In this document: positions 54,401 through 64,000 of the stretch, piece by piece
Numbering within the stretch: position 1 is the first letter of the stretch
Layout of the letters: the number at the start of each line of letters is the position of its first letter
Source of the DNA: Branchiostoma floridae
Taxonomy: Eukaryota > Chordata > Leptocardii > Amphioxiformes > Branchiostomatidae
Length of the DNA: 64,000 nucleotides
Direction of reading: 5' to 3'
NCBI RefSeq assembly: GCF_000003815.2
Contig: NC_049981.1
Span: forward strand, 17,299,115 to 17,363,114
Notes under the pieces: model-generated
Seen by the model: the letters and a program-made list of their open reading frames with translations, nothing else
Told to the model about the DNA's origin: nothing
The model's database searches: none
Translations under genes and position numbers: made by a program

Positions 54401-57400
54401 CAATGAAAACCACGCCACCTTTAGTGAGTTGTAGCTTTGACTTTTAGACAAGACAGTTAGGAGGTAATGCAAGGCCCGCAAGGCTGCTTTCCAAGGCACG
54501 TAGTCGTCTTCCTTATCCAGATACCTGGTCAGGTCCAGGGCTGTTGGGATGAGTAACCTCGATGCCCTGGAATTTTCAAATTTCATGTCAAGAATTACCA
54601 TCAGGAAAGCTTAACCACAAATAAAAAAGATACAAAATAATTCATAAAATAGCAGAAAAATTTGAGAGAATAGCATGGAAACGTCATTGTAGTACGAATT
54701 ATTGGCTATGAAATGAGGGTAAATGTGATAAGAAAAATGAGTACAGGATTTTCATTTGTCACAGTAATTTTTGGCTGCTTTATAGGTCAGTGGCCTTTTC
54801 CTACTAACGCTTTTTGGTTTTGAATTGATAGTACGCCGGCTAAGGGGGGAATTGAAGCACACTTAATGTCCTTCTTGGCATTGCGGGTTGGTCCTTTAGG
54901 TATGAGCTTGTTTTCAGCAGAGCCCAGAATATCGACCGCGTCTCTAACAATTACAAGCCCGGGTATGCTGCTAATAATCAGGTGTGTCGATGGTATGGAT
55001 TTGGTTTTGGGAAATCCATCGAATACATAGTAACGTACTGAATATAAACAAGGCTTCTGCAAAATAACAGTTATTTTCACTGTCCAGACACACGCTCTAG
55101 CTTGTGTGGGTAGATTTAAATCATTCTTCAAAATGCCTTGGAATGGCTCCAAGAACACGGTATACTCTGCAGACAATATTACCTTGCCAAATTGAACGCG
55201 TCATCAATAAGGCTAGCTCTCGTCGAGACGTCGAAGACCTGTAGAAAACACGGTCACATACTGTTATTCCTCTGTCGTGAATAACGGCAAATGTCCAATA
55301 CCGTACATAGCAGATGAAAAAATACAGTAAGTGACAATAGTGTATGGTGACGAGATGAATTAGGTTGAATATATCACAGAAATTATACTTGACAAACAAA
55401 ATATGCATCCACTTGAAGTCAGATGCATTAGTAGTTTTTCTTCCATTGTATCTTCGAAAACATGCAATACATATACATCGATGAAAAAAATTTTAACACA
55501 CAACATAACAACCTCTGTCATTATTCGATTCAGTCTAATCGTGTATATGACGTTCAGGTCAAAGGAAAATGCAGATTATGCCAAGTAGCTGTCATACATG
55601 ATGTACTTCGTACGTATGATGACCTTTTTATACCCCAAAAACAAAATATTTTCCAAAGCATTTCAAAGTGACCACGGTCCATTTAGTTGTCTGTTGACCA
55701 TCACGGACATTTCACACCACTATTGACAATTACATCCTTCAAATTACTGTGTGGTTGGTCAGGAGCTGGTCCGACAACAGCTTCCAGTTCCCAGGCCCGT
55801 AGTTCACGCGGTAGAACCCGTTAGAATCCACTTTCCCCAGGACCCATTCTCCCATCGGTGAGTCGTCAGAGATGTTCTCTGCAGTCAGAAAATGGAACAA
55901 AACGCATTAACAGAGAAGTTTCCAACATAATATGAAAACTATTCAGAAAGTATTCAGCCATTTGCAGCCTAAGTGCTCAGCTACTTCGCGCCTGTGATTG
56001 GCGATGAATGGTAACCAATCATTGTAGTATCGGAAAAGATTTACTCTTCATGTCAAATATTACAATGAGACCGACCACTTTTATCCTAAACTAACCATAC
56101 CACATTGCAATTGAGTTGTAGTGCTTTCTTTGCAATGTAAGGCTATATGATATAGTTCAATATAGAAGCCGGTAGACACAGGCTTTCCACAAATGAACGA
56201 GAGTACTCACTGACGCTATCATTTAGCCACAAGACCCTGGCGTCCGATTGTTCCTTTGTCTTGTAGGCCACTGGTATGTTCCAGCTAAAGAATAAAGGAT
56301 ACACAAATATAAGCCCTCCGGAAGCAAAAGAACATCCGCATGAAGTTTGATTTCTGATGAGATAACACCTACAACCATCCTGATAGAGACAGAGTTGCAG
56401 CTGATCACTGAGTCACGTGTCTGTAATCTTTGTAAGGTGCCACAATAAAAGTGCCGAAGATGCCTTAGAAAGACTATGGTATGTTCGAAAATTTAATAAA
56501 GTCAAATTGTTTCTCTTTGCAATTCAGTTCCGGGTTCTACCGATAAGATTCTACTGATAAGAAAATAAGTCCCTGGTAAAGGAACGGTCAACAATAATAA
56601 GAATTTTGAAATATTGATCTACTTACTGAAGGGTACTTCTGGACGTGAGAAAATAAGAGAATGGTTCCTGGATTATGTATATTCTTCTCGCACCGTTGTC
56701 TTCCACAGTCTGCCTCAGTGTGACGTACGGGTATCCGGCGTTAGACACCCAGTTGTTCATAACCAACGACACATTAACGAAGGAATCCGTTGCCTTAAAT
56801 ATAACACAAGACAGTTCGTCAGTGTATCATATTCCCATTATGATGACTACACTATAATGCTTTATCTTTATTTCAAGATTGTAACCTGAACCTGTCTTTT
56901 ATTTGTTAAGAAAATGCATGGAATGGTGGAAACGAAGTATTTCAGCCTGTATGCCGAGCGAAATGGCTGGGCTTGTTGGCATGTCATGTGCTGTTTCCTG
57001 CTACTGTTTGCTATGGATAGACACATTTTCTTAGAGCCTAAAAGAGCTTTTCTACACGTGCCAAGAAGTATATCTGGTATGTTTTCGGTCCGTTTACGTT
57101 TTCGGCAGCGCTGTATGTGTGTATATATGTAAATGTTACATTTTGTACGTGTGCTTGTTTAAAGACGACTAGCATAACTTAAAAATGCCTGTATTGATTA
57201 ATCTGCAAGCAGATCCTGCGACAGCATACGATAGTATCAAAAGCTGGCAAGGGAATGTAGCAGGCCTGGCAAGGGAGTGTAACTGAATGTAATTTGCATT
57301 TGCTCCGGTGAATTGAATTGATATTTGAACAGAAATTTGCAGGTAATGATGAGACCAGGCAACGACTATATTTTCGGCCCCCTAGCGGCTTGTTACGGTC

Positions 57401-60400
57401 AAACAGCGGAACTTTAGGTGTCATATTTTGAGTTCTGGACATGCTGTGTTGGTGATTTATAAGTAGTAGATAGTGATTGGTGCAGAGAGTAAGTTGTGTA
57501 GATTTTTGCCCCTAGCGGCTGAAACCGTATGGGCCTGTTTAGATTTATATCTTGAAAGAGAATGGGGAGGGGGTTGACAGATCGCTATGTTTTATTTTTG
57601 GTATGTCGATAGCTTACGTCATATTTGATGCAATTAGATGAGAATCGCGCAAACGATGTCAATAGTTATAATAAACGAGGAAATATACTCAGACTTACCT
57701 GAGACAACGTGTCCCATAACTGTGAAGTGTTGATTGTGCCATAGCTTGCCAATATTGTCTAAAAAGAAGAGCAGCAGATTTGTAGTTACGAAAATGATAC
57801 ACTTAAATATAAAAATCAAATGAAAATAGAAAACTGACAAAATACCATAGGATTCATCTTAAGATCATACCTTTTTTGCCCTCATGTAAGAAGAGTCATA
57901 GACAATGCTTCTGACCATTTTCAATATCGTTAAACCCTGAAAGCGATAAAAATATTGTTTGCTATTGTTTCCTTGATTCAAAACAAACGAGACAATCATG
58001 TTTTCATCCTTTGAAAGCCTTCCTTAATTAAGATGCAGAGACAGCAATCGATGAGTGATGTATTCGCTATGACGATATGTCCAATTTGTAGAGCTTATCT
58101 TGTTACTATAATAGAGTTATCATGTATTTTTGCTCACGTCACCTAGAGCATGTCAGTTCAATCTAATTTTCTGCACATTGATTTGCTTACATGCTGACCG
58201 GGTCCATGCAAACCTAATCGTGATTAATGTTCAAACCATATTAAATATGCCTTGTCACCTTGCCTGACATGACAATTTTTTCACTTCCATCCAGCGTTTC
58301 GGTCCATGCCTCACTGTTTAGAGATCTGGTCTCGCTGTGACCATCGTAAAGAAAGGCTGGCAGCACGGATTCAACAAGCTGTATAGGGTCCTGTGGAATG
58401 CGAGTAACAAGTGATGTGTACTTTTGCATAGAATACATTTGTACCGCGATACAATGGATATGAGACTAGTATGTAAAATCATTCTCCGGGGAAGCTATTC
58501 CACTTTGCAGCCTTAAATCTACATAATTCGCTTGTACTTCGTTTACTAACAGTGATGATCTTCACAAGTGTTTATTTATGAAAAGAAATGTTATCTTTCA
58601 TATGTAGATCGTAGAAAGTTAGAGTGCAATAAGCAATAAATATTACAGTAGTTACCGTCATCTACATAATCCTATGATTGTCATTCACGTGCGGTTACAT
58701 GTTATGATTAAGACCTGTAACAGTATTTTTCAATTGAACGAATGCTTTTTTATAAGAAATATATTATATATATATAACAGACATTTAAGATGTTGATAAT
58801 ACAGAAAAATATATAAGTCTTTTGTAATGTCAACAGTAAAGCAATTAATAGCAAAATAATGATCAATTGGACTTACCATTGACAACTCCGGAAAATGGCA
58901 CGCAAGTGACTCATATGCTAACTCCGTACTGAGAGCCTCTGTCACCCACAGATCGCTCCACCAGGCTGCAGTAACCGAAATGCCAAACCACTGCGTAAAG
59001 AGAAAAGACGGGCTTTGAGTCGATTATTTCCAAAGAAAGAACTATTATACATCAGTTTTTTTTACATACAACATCAAAAACACTCAAATCAACGGAGGCT
59101 TTGTAATGAACTTAACTATATTGTAAGTCTTTCATTGTCACATGGTCGTGCAACATATGACTGGTTATTTAATGTCCATTATATCAAACATAAAATTTAC
59201 ATTTAAATCACTTCGTTCTTTATCAATAGCGTACAAATTACCCTCTGTGATCTAGAGAAGAGGTTGCCTATCGGTATATCATTACAGTCTGAGTCTGATA
59301 TATCTTAAATAGATGGCAAGTTTTATATTTCGTTATTATGCTCAAATTGATGTTATAGTCATTGTGAAATAATAATCTTTCAGTAAAAACTGAAATTAAA
59401 AAAAAAAGAATAACAAGAACACAATCAAACATTCCACACCAAGGACAGACAGTGCATCAGTATTTGGTAAAAGAGGACGGCAGCTGTGATGTCCACAGAA
59501 CATCTGTATTTACATACATAGTGCGCGACTGCATGGTTGAGTGCCATTGCACATTGCAGTTGATCACGGATGCTTGAATCGTCGACATCACAAAATAGCA
59601 AAGTATCCCTGACCATCAGAAGGCCACTGTACACGTCATAAGGCACGATCTGGCCAGGGACGGGCAGCACATCTTTAAACAAAAGAAAGGGAAAATGTCA
59701 GACTTACCACAAGATATTGAATTATTATAGCAAATGTCAGATATACAGACTTTCAGAAAGGACAGCGTTGTTTTAAAAGAGCACCCTTTTGGAAGAAGTG
59801 AAGTAAAAGAACGGAATTTCATGGATAGCTGGAGCAAAGGTTGTACTATTCATGATCAGCAATACATATACTGCCATTTATGAAGATATTATTAAACAGG
59901 TCAGTTGATATTCATCAACTTTGGAATGTTGCAATACAATCTTACCAAAGGAGCAAAAAAATGTTTTCCTGTAAGCTGTATTGCAATCAGGTTAATTTTA
60001 ACGCAACGGAAGTAATGGTCTTACGAAACGTGCTACAATAATTTGGAAATAAAATTTAATATATGATCAACAAGGTATGTAATCATATAGGTATGTTTGA
60101 ATAAGCTACCGTTTGACTATAGTTTCTATGATACAATCATGCTGCATGCTGTTATGATTTTCTACCCCTAAAATACAATTGGATTTACATTCACCACAAG
60201 ACCATTTGTTTGAATTTGTTTGAGTGATTGAAAATGTCTAGACACACCGAAAGAATGCAAAATCATATAATGATTAACATTTCTATCCTCATCTTTACCT
60301 GTCTTTTGTAGTAGATAATCTAACCCCAGCAGGTCTTTAATGTTGCTGATTGCATCCAGGGTTGTGTTCAATGCGACCTCAGCAGCTGGTGACGAGGTTG

Positions 60401-61972
60401 GGTCGAACGCAGACCAAACCCGGACCTGCAACCACAAAAACTCTCATTTTCGAGATGATGATGATGAGCTTTCAAGAATAACGAGTAGTTCCAGCAACAA
60501 AATATCTGATATGTCTTTCCTTACTTTGCTAATAATAAAGGAAATAGATCATGAAAGGTTAAAATCGTGTTTCCACATCGTAAGCAAAGACTTACTGATT
60601 TTTTTGCGACTGGTTTAAGTACAGACCTAAGTTGAATTAAAAACTTGACTTTTCATAAAACGTGGGTAAATGTTGCATTGCAAACTACTTTTAACACATT
60701 ATAAAGACCCTTTTGTAGGACTTTTGATTGAGTGACGGTAGATACGATGCTTCGTATTCTACATATGGTTTTGATATCATCACAGATACCTACCACTTGT
60801 CCTCGCGACGAGAATCTTTCTAGTTCAGTCATCCCCTCGAAGAGAGCGAACCCCAGTAGATGGGTAGACAACTTTGACGTCCGGTAGAACGTTTCCCTTA
60901 CCCAGCCGTTTGGTAACGTGGTTGTGCTTTCTGACGGGCTGCTGGTGAGGGCGGTCTGATCTGTTATCAACCAAAAGCAAACAAAACTATTTTACATATC
61001 TAAAATGATGAATCAATATCCCATAGAATGTGTCAAGTGGATATATATATATATATATATGCAATCGCTTGATCACAGTGAAAGTAGAAAATCATTTCTT
61101 AAAAAATAGCAAAAATAATGTAGAAAATCACAACTGATGTTTGGATGATTATAAAATTATGTGTGATGTCTTAGACATGTATTATAAATATGACCATGGC
61201 TCAAAGTTTGTGTGATGTAGTTGAAGACTGTTTAGAGATATATAACGATTCCTCGTCTAGACTACAAGATCCACGGTTAAATTTACTCTTATAACACTCT
61301 GCTGGAAGGGCTACAACCATTTAGATCCTGTCAGACAGCCGAATAGGTTTGACTGTACTTGTTGATCACCAGGAAGTCACCAATCGAAAAATCACTATAT
61401 CATATTTTCACCCCAAATTCTATCCATCGTCTTAGACGTGAGTCGAAAGTGAGCCAACCTCTTAAAACGCTCGATGATCGAGAGAAGACCGCAAGCGTTG
61501 TTGTCGAAAATGCATTTAGAACACGCAAACCTCATCGGCCAATCGATGTTCCTGCTGTTTGACTTTGGCAAAGCATTAGAGCAAAAGTCTACAAGTCGAG
61601 ATTGAACGGCCATTGCACTCATCTAAAATACTGTAAACTTGAAACGTTATGTAGTCTCCACAGCTCTTACATAAATTCAAGTACAATTTATCAGAGGCCA
61701 GTGGAAGATGCCTTGTTATCAGGAGATTTTCCTGTCTAAGTGAAGAGAGCTGCTTTCCCTTTCCGACTTAAACTGAAATTATCTGCGAGTGACTGCTTTG
61801 ACATACAGGGTTGACCTTGTTGGTATATCCTGACAACAATTGGTCAATAGAGGCAGATTTACCTGATGGATGCTCAATTATGACGTCAAAGGTGGCTTTC
61901 ATCGCTGGGTCGTCCATGCAGGGGAAGACGTGGCGGGCACCGGTAGGCTTCAGTCCAGACACGATCATCCGT
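51311..61972 (-). CDS. gene B: M1-family aminopeptidase-like protein, predicted pseudoenzyme (18 exons, 5' partial)
   Basis: Paralogue of gene A in opposite orientation. Exons, 5' to 3': 61972-61863, 60960-60794, 60425-60299, 59672-59518, 58990-58877, 58390-58259, 57936-57871, 57758-57699, 56793-56627, 56284-56211, 55878-55748, 55238-55183, 54566-54419, 53678-53503, 53027-52854, 52377-52237, 51980-51899, 51454-51311. They give 740 residues after the first split codon. Every intron has the position and phase of its gene A counterpart, and 12 of 18 exons have identical length. FPCMDDP, WWSDLWVTEALS, GFYRVNY and the C-terminal helical domain are present. The GAMEN position is PYDVY, HEXXH is HAVAH (catalytic Glu to Ala, both His kept) and the catalytic Tyr position is Ser. 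The distal Glu is kept at the standard spacing, so zinc binding without catalysis is plausible. The first exon (tail, TM, N-terminal strands) was not found up to 64000 and presumably lies beyond. Confidence 0.92.
51899..51980 (-). CDS. gene B exon 18
   Basis: FADTPSIQEEILRSVSSQMT and a short tail ending YELKQ. Acceptor TTTATTAG, donor GTACAA. 82 bp. Found by phase and alignment. Confidence 0.9.
52237..52377 (-). CDS. gene B exon 17
   Basis: AGRELAWKFVFGNWRELQQR at the end. Acceptor CTGTACAG, donor GTCTGT. 141 bp. Confidence 0.93.
52608..52689. repeat. (AGT)n microsatellite in gene B intron 16
   Basis: About 82 bp of interrupted AGT/AAT triplets. Confidence 0.95.
52854..53027 (-). CDS. gene B exon 16
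   Basis: IDPDIRKSVLQEGIASGGQS, EWNFVWRKY and QDRQLFLTVLASSQQ. Acceptor TTTTATAG, donor GTAAAA. Confidence 0.93.
53503..53678 (-). CDS. gene B exon 15
   Basis: AYISNKVVVAMRRYKIQEDV, then FEAACRYGDTNARKTA. Acceptor GCTTTCAG, donor GTAGGA. 176 bp. Confidence 0.92.
54419..54566 (-). CDS. gene B exon 14
   Basis: LIPTALDLTRYLDKEDDYVP and PWKAALRALHYL. Donor GTGGCG is weak but keeps phase 0 with exon 15; 21 bp shorter than gene A exon 14. Confidence 0.87.
55183..55238 (-). CDS. gene B exon 13
   Basis: VFDVSTRASLIDDAFNLAR; the family's RA-L-DDAF-LA. Acceptor TTCTACAG, donor GTAATA. 56 bp. Confidence 0.92.
55748..55878 (-). CDS. gene B exon 12
   Basis: EWVLGKVDSNGFYRVNYGPG block. Acceptor ACTGCAG, donor ACA|GTAATTTG as in gene A. 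131 bp. Confidence 0.94.
56211..56284 (-). CDS. gene B exon 11
   Basis: WNIPVAYKTKEQSDARVLWL. Acceptor TTCTTTAG, donor GTGAGT. 74 bp. Confidence 0.9.
56627..56793 (-). CDS. gene B exon 10
   Basis: MNNWVSNAGYPYVTLRQTVE block; 15 bp shorter than in gene A. Acceptor ATATTTAAG is weak in pyrimidines but fixed by phase and alignment; donor GTAAGT. Confidence 0.88.
56794..57698 (-). other. gene B intron 9 (largest interior intron)
   Basis: A CCCCTAGCGGCT block occurs twice (about 57380 and 57511), the second after 130 bp of unrelated sequence. No other element recognised. Confidence 0.5.
57699..57758 (-). CDS. gene B exon 9
   Basis: TILASYGTINTSQLWDTLSQ, six bp shorter than in gene A. Acceptor CTTTTTAG, donor GTAAGT. 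Confidence 0.87.
57871..57936 (-). CDS. gene B exon 8
   Basis: GLTILKMVRSIVYDSSYMRA, matching KGA-VLRML. Acceptor CTTTCAG, donor GTATGA. 66 bp as in gene A. Confidence 0.88.
58259..58390 (-). CDS. gene B exon 7
   Basis: DPIQLVESVLPAFLYDG at the start, IVMSGK at the end, aligning Ser with the catalytic Tyr of the YSKG motif. Nine bp longer than in gene A. Acceptor TTCCACAG, donor GTGACA. Confidence 0.88.
58877..58990 (-). CDS. gene B exon 6: distal zinc-ligand Glu
   Basis: WFGISVTAAWWSDLWVTEAL; the Glu is 18 residues past the second His of HAVAH. Acceptor TTACGCAG, donor GTAAGT. 114 bp. Confidence 0.95.
59518..59672 (-). CDS. gene B exon 5: degenerate GAMEN, HAVAH in place of HEXXH
   Basis: VPGQIVPYDVYSGLLMVRDT puts PYDVY at the GAMEN position. 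The exon ends ALNHAVAHY: both zinc histidines are present but the general-base Glu is Ala. Two cysteines 13 residues apart (LFCD and QLQC) match those of gene A. Acceptor TTTAAAG, donor GTATGT. 155 bp. Confidence 0.95.
60299..60425 (-). CDS. gene B exon 4
   Basis: Starts VRVWSAFDPTSSPAAEVALN. Acceptor GTTGCAG, donor GTAAAG. 127 bp. Confidence 0.94.
60794..60960 (-). CDS. gene B exon 3
   Basis: NGWVRETFYRTSKLSTHLLG block. Acceptor GATAACAG, donor GTAGGT. 167 bp. Confidence 0.94.
61041..61060. repeat. (AT)10 microsatellite in gene B intron 2
   Basis: Uninterrupted AT dinucleotides. Confidence 0.97.
61863..61972 (-). CDS. gene B exon 2 (numbered as in gene A)
   Basis: MIVSGLKPTGARHVFPCMDD and following residues; FPCMDDP as in gene A. 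Acceptor TTTCCTAG, donor GTAAAT. 110 bp. Confidence 0.94.
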
Positions 61973-64000
61973 CTAGGAAACCAAAATAATCCATGAATAT
62001 CAAATCTACTTAAGATATGGACGTTGTGGAACGACAATCAAATTGATAACTTCTTCTAAGTCTTTCAGATAAGAACAAAACCTTACTTACCAAAGTTAGC
62101 AATGTTGATAACTACAGTAATGGATTATTTTGACCTTTAATTCAATCTATTTGACAGGCGTGACACAATTTCTTGTCTACCAATCAGGCCATTGCAGGGT
62201 CATCTTTTCATACACCATATAACAATGTATTACAAGTCACTAGTATCTGATTTTTTGGCACATTCTCCCATCTAATCATTAGTATTCAATGTACATATGA
62301 AGTAATAAGGCAATATGTAACTGCCAAATATCTTAGCACCTCATATTACAACCTATTAGATGATTTTTTCTGCTTGTATAGACGATGCCTAACGATAAGA
62401 CAGAATGAGAATTGCTAGTGGTACAGCAGTGACACGAACCATATATTCTTTAACACACGACCATACGGTAAAGACGACAGCCTGTGGTAACTCTCCTCAT
62501 TAAAAGAATTGGGTTAAAAGGCGTAATCAATGATAAATCTTTCTAATGCAAACAAAACGAATACCCTTCAAACTGCTACATTGTTTTTGGTAATCTATCT
62601 CTCTTTCTATCTATAAATTTCTCTCTATATATAAATGTCCGTGTGTGTATATATATACAGAAAAAGAGAGAGAATACATAGAGTTAGAAACAATATAAGT
62701 ATTGAGACAGAAAGAGAAAGAGATCTGGAGAAGACATATGGATGAGGATATTGAAAGTAGAGTCCCTTCTGTGACATATCAGCACAACCCACTAAAATGG
62801 ACAGACACGATGGAGATAAGATCAACTGTCACGATACAGACATTGGAATTCGATAATATGATTTACGTAGCATAGCTTTTGCCACCCGGGCAATACGACT
62901 CCATCTGCCATAACTCCTGCACCTGTCAGAAAATAATCGTATGAAACATTCCACGCTAATACCTTCACCATAAACCATGTCAGGTAAACGATGTTGAGTT
63001 ATGCATACTTCGCTGAAGCATATGGCGAACTGGCATTATCTTTGAACCACAGTCTCGATCGATGGCAACGTTTTCTGCACTATTGCATAGAGAAATAGGC
63101 AAATCAAACGAGTGGCTTTAATTTGGTTGGTGTTCCTAGAATAAAGAAATCTTCAAAACTTCAAATTTCAATGTCAAGCTTTCTGTCTGTTATAATGGTA
63201 AAATGTTTTGTAAAATGTCAATCTCTTGCTTTATTGTTGGTGGCGCTGGTGATATGGGGAGATATCCACAACAGTTTGCTGTAGGTTATTCCAAACTTGA
63301 GTGTTGAGTCAGCATATATATAGATAAATTTTCAGCTGCAACGATAAGGCGTATTGACTTTCCTCCGTCTGTTCCAGCAGTTGGATGTCTAGACCATATA
63401 TTCCAGAAGTATATAAACGACCATTTGGCGCATTATTTGATAGTGGATTCTGGTAAATGCAGACGGTATCAATAACTCACTTATTGGCTTCTCAATGTGA
63501 CACGCATTCAGCCAAGGCTGTTCGACTAGCTATAGGCAATTGATAAAGACGAAGCACCTGTGTAAAAGACACTAGACAACCAATATATGTAGATACCGGC
63601 AGTTTTTTTGCATACAAATAATAGAACATAATTGCATAAGGCTTGTTGTGTAATCCTCTATACTAAATTTAGCACTAAACAAACGGCTGAAAAGCAGACT
63701 TTGTTCCATTTGTTCAAATATTATCTATCAACTGTACCATATGCAGCAGAATCCTATACCTTCCTTTTTTAATTCATTGTAGGCTGCAGTAAAAAGTGAA
63801 CAGATCACTATTGTCACGAAGAAGATGACAGACGTCCATGAAAACGTTGGCTCCAGAGAATATTTGGTTGTAAATTTGTTATTCAGTCATTCACAAAGTT
63901 ATTTGTTATTTAGTCATTCACAAAGTAAAGTAACTCTGAATAAACTATTCACTAATTCATCGACTGTAATTGGAAGGCTCAGTTATTTGCAATGGTTCCC
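61973..64000 (-). other. gene B intron 1 (partial)
   Basis: No candidate first exon with a transmembrane anchor and LP-Y-L strands is visible on the - strand. Simple CT/AT-rich sequence lies at 62585-62725, and a ~27 bp direct repeat (TTTGTTATTCAGTCATTCAC and its near copy) at 63870-63927. By analogy with gene A, intron 1 could be many kb long. Confidence 0.6.

Noticed and set aside
1-64000. CRISPR array or bacterial operon
   Set aside because: The tandem repeats lack uniform spacers and the whole window has animal gene structure.

Overview
This is animal genomic DNA: multi-exon genes with GT-AG introns, a 25 kb first intron, poly(A) signals, many short inverted-repeat transposons and minisatellites, and two assembly gaps. 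Nothing in it is bacterial or viral. A lancelet (amphioxus, Branchiostoma) is my best guess, from the type of gene family, intron density and minisatellites at an exon-intron junction. That is inference; only a database search would settle it.

The coding content is a pair of paralogous genes of the M1 (aminopeptidase N / ENPEP / TRHDE-like) zinc metallopeptidase family, arranged tail to tail. Gene A (+ strand, 10761-49721) can be read completely: 19 exons, 996 residues, a short cytoplasmic tail, one transmembrane helix and the M1 ectodomain. Gene B (- strand, 61972 down to 51311) has the 18 exons matching exons 2-19 of gene A, with the same intron positions and phases; its first exon lies beyond the window. 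The two stop codons are about 1.6 kb apart.

The main result is that both proteins look like pseudoenzymes. The exopeptidase motif GAMEN is replaced (PSSDY in A, PYDVY in B). The zinc/catalytic motif HEXXH is KAVAH in A and HAVAH in B. The catalytic tyrosine position is Gly in A and Ser in B. The distal zinc-ligand Glu is kept at the standard 18-residue spacing in both. The reading frames are otherwise intact across all exons, so these look like selected, inactive cell-surface members rather than decaying pseudogenes. Both also carry a matched pair of cysteines just before the dead active-site helix.

Layout: 1-2002 repeats (a TIR element, a dispersed repeat, a minisatellite and a TIR-element remnant); 2003-2102 gap; 2103-10760 no recognisable gene; 10761-49721 gene A. 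Its intron 1 (11468-36467) holds a SINE-like element, a C2H2 zinc-finger fossil, a piggyBac-like MITE with a cluster of CRE palindromes, a decayed second copy of that MITE, a 3.5 kb foldback-type element whose inverted arms are tandem arrays (a 600 bp gap lies inside it), and a tandem array of 3' splice sites abutting exon 2. Introns 6 and 14 each contain a further TIR element. 49722-51310 holds the convergent 3' ends; 51311-61972 is gene B; 61973-64000 is the start-side intron of gene B.
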